Below, piece after piece: positions 7,906-15,520 of a DNA stretch of 64,000 bases. The stretch spans positions 62,001-126,000 of the forward strand of contig JAFVMW010000046.1 in NCBI GenBank assembly GCA_017506735.1. Direction: 5' to 3'. Positions within the stretch are counted from its first letter, which is position 1. Each line of letters begins with the position of its first letter. Below the pieces are notes generated by a model that made no database searches, was not told where the DNA came from, and saw only the letters and a program-made list of their open reading frames with translations. This DNA comes from Oscillospiraceae bacterium. Its GTDB lineage: Bacteria > Bacillota > Clostridia > Oscillospirales > Oscillospiraceae. The position numbers and the translations under genes are program-made.

Positions 7906-8989
7906 TGTACTTCTTCATCCAAACCGAGGCTTTGTCTGTTTCATATTCCGGGATCTGGCAGTCATGGTGCAGATCGTCAGCCACTTCCATAATCAGGTCA
8001 CAAAGCTCCAGATTGCTGATATACTTCTCCGGAATACCCTTCAGACCCAGCTTTGCACCCAGAATGTTGCCGGTGACCGCTCCGGTGGAGTCGCTGTCGC
8101 CGCTGTGATTGACCGATGCGATCAGCGCCCGATCGAAGTCGTTCTCATATTTCAGCGCACAGTAAATGGCAATGGCCAGGGTTTCCTCTGCCACCCAGCC
8201 AGCGCCCAACTGAGCGATGGCTTTGGTATCTTCCAAATTTTGTTCCGCCAGCTCACAAGCTTTCAGTATCAGATCTTTCAGCATCTGCATCTGGTCTGCT
8301 TCCGGGTACAGCTGCTCCACCACGGAAATGGCATGATCCACCGCTTTACTCACAGACAGTTCCTCATTCCCTGCCAGCTCATAAATCATGTGGGCCAGAA
8401 CCGCCGCTGGAAGGTAGCCCAGCTGATGACCATGGGTCAGAGCCGCTGCCTCGGCACCTATTCTTGCCACTTCTTCCGCAGGCCATTTCTTGTCAACGAA
8501 GTACAGGCCAATGGGTGCCACACGCATCACGCCGCCGCAGCCCTTGCTGTTGTTAATTGGCTTTTCTACGGTTCCGTCACAGCCGTTTTCAATGGCACTC
8601 ATGCAGGTCATGCCCGGGGCTCTCCGGCTGTACAGGTCCCGGATATAGGACAGCCAGGAGCAGCGGTACTCGCCCTTCTCGGGATATTGCCCCTTCTGGG
8701 TTTTCAGCCAATCCTGATAAGCCAGCCTGATGCAGCTTGCGTAGCTGCCCATAACGCCCCGGGTCATTCCCCGGGTGGTTCCCAACAGCAGGCCGGTGGC
8801 TGTGAACAGGGTCATCTGGGTGTCATCAGAGATCAGGGCAACCCCGTTGTGCAGTTCATACGACCTGATTCCAGACGCTCCGTATTTCTTTTGAATGGAC
8901 TTGATGTCCATAAACTCCACTTCATAACCCAGGGCATCACCAGCGGCACCGCCGATCAGACAGCCCCGGAATTTGTCCAGATTTCTCAT
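7856..8989 (-). CDS. ADP-ribosylglycohydrolase family protein
   Basis: A 377-residue protein of the DraG/ARH fold, which removes ADP-ribose from proteins or related adducts using two magnesium ions. Metal and substrate motifs are in place: GCLIGGAAGDALG near residue 10, ISDDTQMTLFTA near 53 (metal-binding Thr/Asp cluster), and NHSGDSDSTGAVTGNILGA near 290 (second metal site). GAGGAG precedes ATG 8989. The final 16 residues (after NEAGFPL) look unlike a natural end, and removing one C from a C4 run at 7888-7891 would extend the protein into the small charged frame downstream. It shares a - strand run with vWA, HD and HIRAN genes, suggesting a stress or nucleotide-signalling island. Confidence 0.88.
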   Translation of the reverse strand: MRNLDKFRGCLIGGAAGDALGYEVEFMDIKSIQKKYGASGIRSYELHNGVALISDDTQMTLFTATGLLLGTTRGMTRGVMGSYASCIRLAYQDWLKTQKGQYPEKGEYRCSWLSYIRDLYSRRAPGMTCMSAIENGCDGTVEKPINNSKGCGGVMRVAPIGLYFVDKKWPAEEVARIGAEAAALTHGHQLGYLPAAVLAHMIYELAGNEELSVSKAVDHAISVVEQLYPEADQMQMLKDLILKACELAEQNLEDTKAIAQLGAGWVAEETLAIAIYCALKYENDFDRALIASVNHSGDSDSTGAVTGNILGAKLGLKGIPEKYISNLELCDLIMEVADDLHHDCQIPEYETDKASVWMKKYNEAGFPLHRSRNAFRP

Positions 8990-9058
8990 TACCGTTCTCT
9001 CCTCTCGTATGTTTCATCTGGTATCAGTACATCCCAGTCTTCTTCCCGATTCAAGCGA

Positions 9059-9709
9059 TTACTTGCCCCGTTTCTTGAAATCCTCGTCGATGCGTTTCTT
9101 CCAGTCCCGGCTCAGAGGTGCGCTGCAGCAGCGGACGGACTCGATGGCATCGCTGACCACCTCGTAGTTCAGGGCGGTGCCTGCGCTGTCGCAGCGGAAG
9201 TTTACGGCCCGATCCTCGCCGATTCCCAAGGTAGCTGCGGTGCCAATTGCGTCGATATTGGCTCCCAGGAACAGGAACTCCCAGCCGTATTTTTCCTGCT
9301 CGTGCCGGATCATCTGGCGAACCTTCTGGGCGGAATATTCCCGGCTGGCGTTCTCCATGCCGTCGGTGGTGATGACGAAGATGGTCTTTTCAGGACGATC
9401 CTCTTCCCTGGCGTACTTATGGACATTGCCGATGTGGTGGATGGACTTGCCAATTGCATCCAGCAGCGCGGTACAGCCGCGAACCCAGTAGTCCTCCCGG
9501 GTCATGGGACGGATCTTCTGAATATCCACCCGGTCATGGATCACCTCGGTGTGGGTGTCGAACAGGACGGTGGATACATAGGCTTCGCCGGGAGCGGCCT
9601 TCTGCTTGGCAATCATGGAGTTGAAGCCACCAATGGTGTCAGCCTCCAGACCGGCCATGGAGCCGCTACGGTCAAGGATAAATACGATCTCAGTCAAATT
9701 CTTTCTCAT
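9059..9709 (-). CDS. von Willebrand factor A domain protein (TerY-like)
   Basis: A 216-residue single-domain vWA protein with no signal peptide, so cytoplasmic. The metal-ion-dependent adhesion site is complete: DRSGSM near residue 14, a Thr in RGCTALLDAI near 80, and TTDGMEN near 115. Such proteins occur in bacterial stress and chemical-warfare islands, often with Ter proteins, phosphatases or ADP-ribose enzymes, and act as metal-dependent scaffolds. Neighbours on the same strand are an HD hydrolase upstream and an ADP-ribosylglycohydrolase downstream. A nearly perfect inverted repeat just upstream includes its Shine-Dalgarno sequence, hinting at translational control. Confidence 0.85.
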   Translation of the reverse strand: MRKNLTEIVFILDRSGSMAGLEADTIGGFNSMIAKQKAAPGEAYVSTVLFDTHTEVIHDRVDIQKIRPMTREDYWVRGCTALLDAIGKSIHHIGNVHKYAREEDRPEKTIFVITTDGMENASREYSAQKVRQMIRHEQEKYGWEFLFLGANIDAIGTAATLGIGEDRAVNFRCDSAGTALNYEVVSDAIESVRCCSAPLSRDWKKRIDEDFKKRGK

Positions 9710-9715
9710 AATAAA

Positions 9716-9765
9716 AACCTCCTGTAATGTGCGTGTTTTAGCTTACACCCACATTATAGGAGGTT
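9716..9765 (-). promoter_or_regulatory. Inverted repeat covering the Shine-Dalgarno site of the vWA gene
   Basis: Arms at 9716-9731 and 9750-9765 match at 15 of 16 positions with an 18-base loop. On the - strand the distal arm is AACCTCCTATAATGTG and the proximal arm holds AGGAGG just before the start codon. If transcription comes from upstream, the hairpin would hide the ribosome site. The distal arm also contains TATAAT, with TTGACC 20 bases further upstream, so this could instead be a promoter with a symmetric operator. Confidence 0.6.
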
Positions 9766-9787
9766 ATGAAGTTCATTTGGTCAACTG

Positions 9788-10222
9788 TCAGGGGACTTTT
9801 TCCAGCAGCGCCATGGCCTGCCGGTATTTTTCTGCCCGGGCCAAGGCCGTTTCATCCACATGATCCAGCCGGTTCAGATCGCTGTTGTGGCGAAGGTCAG
9901 CCAGCTTTACCGCTCTTGCGATGGGGTTTTCCTTTAACTTTGCAACATATTCCATGTAGGGCACAGAATCATCATGCGTCAGCAGCGACAGGGCTTCCAG
10001 TACCTCCGCCGGGAAACCCATATTCCCCAGGTCATCCAGGGTGCAGTCCGTATCCTCCACCACATCATGAAGGAGTGCCGCGATGGTGGTCAGTTCCTCC
10101 TTCATCTGCTCTGCCAGATGGAATGGATGGAACACATAGGGCATGCCGCTTTTGTCCACCTGGTTCTTGTGGGCTTCAAAGCACAGCTTCATAGCCTTTT
10201 TCGTCAGTTCGGTATAGATCAT
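9788..10222 (-). CDS. HD-domain hydrolase, possible small alarmone hydrolase
   Basis: A 144-residue HD protein. The metal motif (HPFHLAEQM, then AALLHDVVEDTD, then KLADLRHNSDL) has the arrangement of the (p)ppGpp hydrolase domain of RelA/SpoT and of stand-alone MESH1-like enzymes, which remove the 3'-diphosphate of ppGpp. No synthetase or TGS domain is attached. Length is somewhat below a MESH1 protein, and substrate specificity could extend to other nucleotides. Its ATG overlaps the stop of the upstream remnant (GCATGA), and its ribosome site GGAGG lies within that remnant. Confidence 0.75.
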   Translation of the reverse strand: MIYTELTKKAMKLCFEAHKNQVDKSGMPYVFHPFHLAEQMKEELTTIAALLHDVVEDTDCTLDDLGNMGFPAEVLEALSLLTHDDSVPYMEYVAKLKENPIARAVKLADLRHNSDLNRLDHVDETALARAEKYRQAMALLEKVP

Positions 10223-10490
10223 GCATTTCCTCCTATCAGCATCTGGTCGAACTCATATAGAATCGTATTAATCTCAACAATATTGAACTGGTTATGCTCG
10301 ATGCAGTATCGGATAATCAGATCGAATTTGCTGCTGTTGGTCAGAGTATAGCCTGCTCTTCCGATCAAATCCTGGGTGCCTTCCCGATCCAGCTCCAGAG
10401 CCAGGGTCGGTTTGCTGGGCTGGTAGTGTGGGGTGCTGAGGATTTTGGAGAAGTGCTGCTTGGAGATCTGGGCTTTTTTATAGACGGTGG
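10219..10490 (-). pseudogene. C-terminal remnant of a helical accessory domain
   Basis: The frame is open up to 10725, but only the last 88 codons look like protein. They read VYKKAQISKQHFSKIL, then HYQPSKPT, LIGRAGYTLTNSSKFDLIIRYCIE, and end FNIVEINTILYEFDQMLIG. From memory this matches a helical domain at the C-terminus of several Firmicutes accessory proteins, including macro-domain proteins; that link was not checked. About six residues seem missing after SKPT, and everything upstream is gone: the remaining codons overlap the end of the aldo/keto reductase gene. It is therefore probably a truncated gene whose end survives because it carries the ribosome site of the HD gene. Confidence 0.6.
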
Positions 10491-10613
10491 AATTCTTCAA
10501 ACCGGGCCCACAGTATGGATCAAATACTCTGCCTGCAAGTTGTACGCAGGAGTGATTGCCGCCTGGCCGGGCAGGAAAGGTGGGGATAGGATCATCCGGC
10601 GATGGGAGGTTTT

Positions 10614-11792
10614 TCAGAATTTCGCGAACAGACGGACCGCTTTTCGGATTGTCCGATACAGGGGGCCTTCCAGCTCCTTCTGGGCATCGCTCAGCTTCTC
10701 CCGGATGGGGATATGCTGGGGACAATGGCCCTCACACTTGCCGCACTTGACGCAGTTGGAGGCGGCGGTGGAGTTTTTCCGGAGCATGGTGCAGATCATA
10801 TAGTCCACAAAGCCCCAGAATTTTCCCTCCTGATAGCGGCGGTTATAGGCGGCAAAGGTGCCGGGAATGTCCACATTTTTCGGGCAGGGCATACAGTAGC
10901 CGCAGCCGGTACAGCCAACCTTCATCCTGGCATTGATGGCCCGAACCACCTTCCGAAGCATTTCCTCTTCTTCCGGGCCCAGCTCGCCGATCTCAGTGGT
11001 GGAGGCAGTCCGGATATTGTCCCGGACCATTTCATCGGAGTTCATACCGGACAGCACCACAGTAACCTCCGGCTGATTCCACAGCCAGCGGAAGGCCCAC
11101 TGGGCAGGGGTATGCTGAATTTTGTAGTCCGCGAAAATCTGCTTGGCTTCCTCCGGCAGACGGTTCACCAGCTTTCCGCCCCGGAGGGGTTCCATAATGA
11201 TCACAGGAATTCCCTTGCTGTGGGCATGATGGAGGCCTTTCCGGCCAGCCTGAGAATGCTCGTCCATGTAGTTATACTGAATCTGGCAGAAGTCCCAGTC
11301 CCAGGCGTCGATCAGCCGGCAGAACATATCGGAATTTCCATGATAGGAAAAGCCCACCTGGCGGATGGCGCCGCTGGCCTTCTTTTCCGCCAGCCAATCC
11401 TCGATTCCCAGTTCCTTCATCCGGTTCCAGGTGTCGGTATCGGTGAGCATGTGCATCAGGTAGTAGTCCACATGGTCCGTGCGCAGGCGGCGAAGCTCTT
11501 CTGCAAAGAGCTTCTCCAGTCCCTCCCTGCTCTTGATGAGATAGTGGGGCAATTTGGTGGCGATGTACACCTGGTCACGGATGTGATTCCGTTCCAGAAT
11601 CTCACCCAGAGCCGCCTCACTTCCGGGATAGATGTAGGCAGTATCAAAGTAATTTACGCCGCCCTGAATGGCGGTCAGAAGCTCCCGTTCCGTTTCCTCC
11701 AGATCGATGCGACCGGCCTTTGTGGGAAAGCGCATACAGCCAAAACCCAAAACGGAAAGCTGATTGCCGTATTTGTCTGAACGATAATGCAT
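10614..11792 (-). CDS. Aldo/keto reductase with C-terminal 4Fe-4S domain
   Basis: A 392-residue protein. Residues 1-290 are an aldo/keto reductase barrel: GFGCMRFP at the start, the catalytic Asp/Tyr region NYFDTAYIYPGSE, then KLPH, and DYYLMHML where the catalytic His would be. A bacterial ferredoxin-like tail follows, with CTGCGYCMPCPKNVDIP and CVKCGKCEGHCPQHIPI, each able to ligate 4Fe-4S clusters. Such fusions are common in anaerobes and probably couple carbonyl reduction to ferredoxin-type electron flow. ATG 11792 has a G-rich ribosome site and a promoter upstream; the longer frame to 11945 would cross that promoter. Confidence 0.9.
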   Translation of the reverse strand: MHYRSDKYGNQLSVLGFGCMRFPTKAGRIDLEETERELLTAIQGGVNYFDTAYIYPGSEAALGEILERNHIRDQVYIATKLPHYLIKSREGLEKLFAEELRRLRTDHVDYYLMHMLTDTDTWNRMKELGIEDWLAEKKASGAIRQVGFSYHGNSDMFCRLIDAWDWDFCQIQYNYMDEHSQAGRKGLHHAHSKGIPVIIMEPLRGGKLVNRLPEEAKQIFADYKIQHTPAQWAFRWLWNQPEVTVVLSGMNSDEMVRDNIRTASTTEIGELGPEEEEMLRKVVRAINARMKVGCTGCGYCMPCPKNVDIPGTFAAYNRRYQEGKFWGFVDYMICTMLRKNSTAASNCVKCGKCEGHCPQHIPIREKLSDAQKELEGPLYRTIRKAVRLFAKF

Positions 11793-11825
11793 GGAATACC
11801 CCCCCAGTGAAAAAAGTTTGGCTTC

Positions 11826-11854
11826 ATTATACTCCAGGAATGGCACCGATGCAA
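11826..11854 (-). promoter_or_regulatory. Sigma-A promoter of the aldo/keto reductase gene
   Basis: On the - strand, TTGCAT (11849-11854), a 17-base spacer and a perfect TATAAT (11826-11831), 34 bases before the start codon. Confidence 0.75.
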
Positions 11855-11865
11855 TGGAAATCCCC

Positions 11866-11902
11866 AAAAAAGGCGCTCCGTCCCAAGGAAGGAACGGAGC
11901 GC
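11866..11902 (-). terminator. Terminator after the 52-residue gene
   Basis: A 9-bp stem (GCGCTCCGT with its complement) is followed on the - strand by six T. It separates the small gene from the aldo/keto reductase promoter. Confidence 0.85.
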
Positions 11903-11910
11903 AGGGGGAA

Positions 11911-12069
11911 TTAGAGATCGTCCGCGTCCTGGACGGGAACCTCATAGGGCAGCTCCGGATGTCCGGTGTACATCCCCAGAGGGTCCATCACCGAGGGGCC
12001 AAAGGTGCCATCGGGACCAACCGGCCAGGTCACTTCCGTAATGGACCATCTGTTCTTCTTTTTCTCCAT
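11911..12069 (-). CDS. Conserved-looking 52-residue protein of unknown function
   Basis: ATG 12069 follows GGAGGTG at a good distance, and a terminator lies just after the stop, so this is a real small gene. The product starts MEKKKNRWSITEVTWPVG, has a central PSVMDPLGMYTGHP, and ends acidic (VPVQDADDL). It lacks a signal peptide, membrane segment or Cys pair. I do not recognise a family with a known role. The many Pro, Gly and Trp residues suggest a small folded or partner-bound protein. It lies 46 bases downstream of the TraX-like gene on the same strand. Confidence 0.65.
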   Translation of the reverse strand: MEKKKNRWSITEVTWPVGPDGTFGPSVMDPLGMYTGHPELPYEVPVQDADDL

Positions 12070-12115
12070 AAAAACCACCTCCATGGCTAGTTTTGCACGG
12101 AGGTGGTCAGAATAT

Positions 12116-12889
12116 TCACAGGAAGGCCGCAGCAATGCCGAAGCAGAGCAGGGTCAGAGGATAGGCTGCGTAATTGAATGCCCGGTTCTGGGTGCCCGGC
12201 TCGCCATTATACAGGTTGATGGCAAAGGCGGACATAGGAGCTGCCAGGTAAAACATGGACATGGTAACACACATACCGGCGGCGCCGCAGGCAACCATGG
12301 TGCGGAAATTGGTCTTGTTGCGGAATGCCCAGAAGGCGGTGGTCATAATGACCATTGCACCGGCATCCGCAATGGACAGCATCCGGCTCCAGAGGACAGC
12401 GGCCACAACAAAAGCGACCCGAAGAAGCACATTCACCGCCTTCTTTTCCGCGTAACGGCGGAACAGAAGCAGCAGCACAAAGCTCAGCACCAGGCCAAAG
12501 GCAGGATTTCTGCTGGAAAAGTCGATGAACCTGCTGGACATAGCCAGATTATAGGGGATCTCCGCCGCCAGGGCCATCAAAGTCACACGGGTCAGGTATT
12601 TTTTCCAGTCAGAGGTATGAAGAAAGCCCTCCACCAGAAGGAACGCGAAAATAGGGACTGCGCAGGTGGAAATGGCCTGGCATACCAGGGCCACCGTTGC
12701 CAGAAGCATCATGGAGGGATCGGCGTTCAGAATCTCCATCAGCTGGGACGTGGACACAGCGCCAACGCCAAAAATGTTGTTCTGGATCAGGCTCTGGCCG
12801 GCAATGCCCATCAGCAGGAATACATAGCCCCAGGTTCTCAGTGCGTTGCCTGTGATGCCGCTGGGTCTGTCGGATCGATTGAGGGTCAT
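12116..12889 (-). CDS. TraX-like membrane protein
   Basis: A 257-residue polytopic membrane protein with about eight hydrophobic segments. The signature EGFLHTSDWKKYLTRVTLMALAAEIPYN, split by a short loop, matches the TraX family core (GF-x-T-x-n-x-x-k-Y-x-x-R, then the I-P-[FY]-[ND] motif). TraX was named for N-acetylation of F-pilin, but chromosomal members in Firmicutes are probably acyltransferase-like proteins of unknown substrate. GGAGAG precedes ATG 12889. No conjugation genes are nearby, so a pilin role is unlikely. Confidence 0.75.
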   Translation of the reverse strand: MTLNRSDRPSGITGNALRTWGYVFLLMGIAGQSLIQNNIFGVGAVSTSQLMEILNADPSMMLLATVALVCQAISTCAVPIFAFLLVEGFLHTSDWKKYLTRVTLMALAAEIPYNLAMSSRFIDFSSRNPAFGLVLSFVLLLLFRRYAEKKAVNVLLRVAFVVAAVLWSRMLSIADAGAMVIMTTAFWAFRNKTNFRTMVACGAAGMCVTMSMFYLAAPMSAFAINLYNGEPGTQNRAFNYAAYPLTLLCFGIAAAFL

Positions 12890-12914
12890 GGGTTTCTCTC
12901 CTTCAAAGGGAATT

Positions 12915-12939
12915 CAGGCCCCCCTTTTTGGGGGGCCTG
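12915..12939. terminator. GC-rich hairpin after the amylase gene
   Basis: A perfect 10-bp stem CAGGCCCCCC / GGGGGGCCTG with a T5 loop. It lies just after the stop of the - strand amylase gene. There is no strong T run, so it may act as an mRNA 3' stabiliser as well as a terminator. Confidence 0.55.
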
Positions 12940-12955
12940 TTCAACGCTGGGATAA

Positions 12956-14641
12956 TCAGGCCTTGGGAAGCAGAACTGCGACGCCGAAGGGAGGCAGCTC
13001 CAGGGTTGTGTCGTTCATGGCGATGGCACCGCCGTCGGCACTCAGAGAAGCCACCAGCGTCCAGTCCGCATAGGCAGACAGATCTACCTGGGCAGCTTCT
13101 GCGTTGATGTTCATCAGAACAATGCACTGCTGGTCATTCCAGATTTTCCGGAAGGCGCTGATGCAGTCCTTGTTCAGCTCCACCTCGCACTTGGACGCAC
13201 CGTGGGAGATCACGGGCAGCGCCTGGCGGATGGCGATGGCCTGACGGTAATAGTTGTAGATGGAGGAATCATCGTTTTCCTGGGTCTCCAGGGAACCGAA
13301 GCGATATTCCTCCGGCAGGGTGCATTCGGGAGGAGGATTGGTGACACCGTTGTTCCGGGCCTCATTCCACACAAAGGGAGCGCGCTTGCTGGGGTCGTTG
13401 CCGCTGCCGGACATTCCGATCTCTTCACCGTAATAGATGAAGGCGCTGCCGGACATGAACAGGTTCATGGCACCTGCCAGCTTGATCTTGTTCTCATCAT
13501 AATTGCAGAAGCCTGCAATACGGCCCACATCGTGATTGGACAGGAAGGGCGCGTCGATATAATTGGGATTGGACTCGGAATAACCGGTATCCGCCTGCTC
13601 CAGTGCGGTGGCGAAGCCGGAAACCTGGTTGGGATTGCCTGCGCCACGGAGGACGGAAATGATCTTACCCTCGGAATTGCCGAAAGCAAAATCAAAAATG
13701 CTGGTGATGCCGCTGGTGTAGTATTCCTTGATGGTCCGGAAGTTCTCCCAGACCTCGGCCACCAGGTATACATCCTCCTTCAGAGACTGAGCGGTGGTCT
13801 GAATCCAGTTCAGAACCTCCACATTGGCACTGACCTTGCCGGAGTAGAACTCCTTGGCGGCATCCAGCCGGAAGCCTGCAACGCCCTTGTCAATCCAGAA
13901 CTGCATCACATCACGGATGGCAGCCCGGACAGCCTCATTGCCCAGGTTCAGATCGGGCATATGGGGAGAGAACATACCTTCATAATACCAGTCGGTGCCG
14001 GGAACCTGATGGTAGCCGGAGCCGCCTTCCCGGTTGAAATAATAATAACCGAAGAATTCACACTCGTCAACACTGGGCTCGGCACCCTCAGGCAGATTCT
14101 GAAGATATTCCACAGCAGAAAGGAACCAGGGATTGTCGTTGCCGGTATGGTTCACCACCAGGTCGGTGATCACATGGATATCCCGGGCGTTGCACTCGGC
14201 AATCAGGGCCTCGAAATCCTCCATGGTGCCGTACTGGGGGTCAATGGCATAGTAGTCGGCAACGTCATACTTATGATAGCTCTGGCTGGGATGGATAGGC
14301 ATGAACCAGATGCCGTTGATGCCCAGGTTCTCCAGGTAATCCAGCTTGGAGATCACGCCCTGGAGATCGCCGATGCCGTCGCCATCGGAATCGCAGAAGG
14401 AGTAGACGAAGATTTCGTACCAGGTGCGATAGTTGTCGTCGGGGCTTTCACCCAACTTGCTGATTTCGGCAATGGCCGCTTCTGTCAGCGCTGCTGTCTT
14501 GGGCTCCGTGGGCTGAGTATCCAGAGCCGCCCCCGAGGTGGTCTCGGGGGCGGTGGTTTCGGTATTGTCACCAGTGGAAACACAGCCGACCAAAAGGAGC
14601 ATTGCAAGCAGCAGGCACAAAATTCTTGTGACCCGCTTCAT
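12956..14641 (-). CDS. Extracellular alpha-amylase family (GH13) lipoprotein
   Basis: A 561-residue lipoprotein. The signal peptide ends in lipobox LLVGC, followed by a Thr/Glu/Pro-rich linker to about residue 60, so the enzyme is tethered outside the membrane. The GH13 barrel has all conserved regions: DLVVNHTG, GFRLDAAKEF (nucleophile Asp), VAEVW (acid/base Glu) and LSNHDVGR (transition-state Asp). The domain-B loop has DSDGDGIGDL, a calcium-like motif common in oligosaccharide-acting GH13 enzymes. A C-terminal beta domain ends PPFGVAVLLP. It follows two sugar permease genes, so it probably trims malto-oligosaccharides at the surface for uptake. ATG 14641 is chosen; an in-frame TTG lies six bases upstream. 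Confidence 0.93.
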   Translation of the reverse strand: MKRVTRILCLLLAMLLLVGCVSTGDNTETTAPETTSGAALDTQPTEPKTAALTEAAIAEISKLGESPDDNYRTWYEIFVYSFCDSDGDGIGDLQGVISKLDYLENLGINGIWFMPIHPSQSYHKYDVADYYAIDPQYGTMEDFEALIAECNARDIHVITDLVVNHTGNDNPWFLSAVEYLQNLPEGAEPSVDECEFFGYYYFNREGGSGYHQVPGTDWYYEGMFSPHMPDLNLGNEAVRAAIRDVMQFWIDKGVAGFRLDAAKEFYSGKVSANVEVLNWIQTTAQSLKEDVYLVAEVWENFRTIKEYYTSGITSIFDFAFGNSEGKIISVLRGAGNPNQVSGFATALEQADTGYSESNPNYIDAPFLSNHDVGRIAGFCNYDENKIKLAGAMNLFMSGSAFIYYGEEIGMSGSGNDPSKRAPFVWNEARNNGVTNPPPECTLPEEYRFGSLETQENDDSSIYNYYRQAIAIRQALPVISHGASKCEVELNKDCISAFRKIWNDQQCIVLMNINAEAAQVDLSAYADWTLVASLSADGGAIAMNDTTLELPPFGVAVLLPKA

Positions 14642-14647
14642 AGGCAA

Positions 14648-15520
14648 TTAACCCTTGACGGCGCCGCCCATTGCTTCCTGGTAGCACTTCTGAGTCATCA
14701 GGTACAGGATAGAAATGGGGATGGAGATCAGAACAGCACCGGCGCAGAAGCGGACGAACCAGACTTCCACGTACTCCTTCTCCAGCATGTTGAACAGGCC
14801 GATGGAGACGGTCCAGTACTGGGACTTGGTACCAGCGATAACCTTGGCGAACACGAAGTCCATCCAGGGGCCCATGAAGGAGGTGATGATCTGATAGACG
14901 ATCATGGGCTTGCACAGAGGCAGGGTGATCTTGGTGAAGACCTGCCAACGGGTGCAGCCGTCGATCATGGCAGCCTCGTCCAGAGACTTGGGAATGGTGT
15001 CCATGTAACCCTTCATGACATGGAAGCCAACACCAGCGCCGGAAGAGTAGCAGATGATCAGGGACAGGTAGATCTTGTCGCCCTCGGTCATGCCCAGAGC
15101 CTTCAGAATGAAGTAGACAGCGACCATGGACATGAAGCCGGGGAACAGGGTGATGACCATGGCGGTGTTCATGTAGGGCTTACGCATCTTCCACTTGACG
15201 CGGGACAGAGAGAAGGAAACTGCCAGCACAAAGAAAGTGGAGATCACGCAGGAGCAGCATGCCACGAAGAAGGTGTTCATGAACATCCGGGGGAAGTTGA
15301 TGGTGGTGAAGTCCGTGAACAGAGCGATGTAGTTCTTCAGGGTGTACTTCTCGGGCAGGAACGTGGAAATGAACTGGCCGATGCCGTCACGGAAGGACTG
15401 CATGATGACCCAGAAGAAGGGCAGCAGCCAGACCACGCACATGATGGACAGGAAGATATAGGTAATGATGTCAGCGGTAAGCCGCTTGGCCTTCATTCCG
15501 CCTTCAGATTTCTTAGCCAT
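14648..15520 (-). CDS. malG: Maltodextrin ABC transporter permease (MalG type)
   Basis: A 290-residue inner-membrane protein with six membrane segments. The EAA loop that docks on the ATPase is MDTIPKSLDEAAMIDGC, followed by WQVFTKITLPLCKP, with the G-x-x-x-x-x-x-x-x-x-x-P pattern of sugar permeases. N-terminal SIMCVVWLLPFFWVIMQSF is typical of MalG. It starts on the last base of the MalF-type stop. The operon encodes no ATPase; in Firmicutes a shared MsmX-type ATPase encoded elsewhere commonly serves such systems. Sugar identity is inferred from the adjacent GH13 enzyme. Confidence 0.9.
   Translation of the reverse strand: MAKKSEGGMKAKRLTADIITYIFLSIMCVVWLLPFFWVIMQSFRDGIGQFISTFLPEKYTLKNYIALFTDFTTINFPRMFMNTFFVACCSCVISTFFVLAVSFSLSRVKWKMRKPYMNTAMVITLFPGFMSMVAVYFILKALGMTEGDKIYLSLIICYSSGAGVGFHVMKGYMDTIPKSLDEAAMIDGCTRWQVFTKITLPLCKPMIVYQIITSFMGPWMDFVFAKVIAGTKSQYWTVSIGLFNMLEKEYVEVWFVRFCAGAVLISIPISILYLMTQKCYQEAMGGAVKG

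Noticed and set aside
9753..9784. Promoter TTGACC-N20-TATAAT before the vWA gene
   Set aside because: The 20-base spacer is too long for a confident sigma-A promoter, though all others here have 17; kept only as an alternative reading of the inverted repeat.
10491..10725. N-terminal extension of the remnant frame
   Set aside because: It overlaps the end of the aldo/keto reductase gene and reads as Pro/Gly-rich noise.
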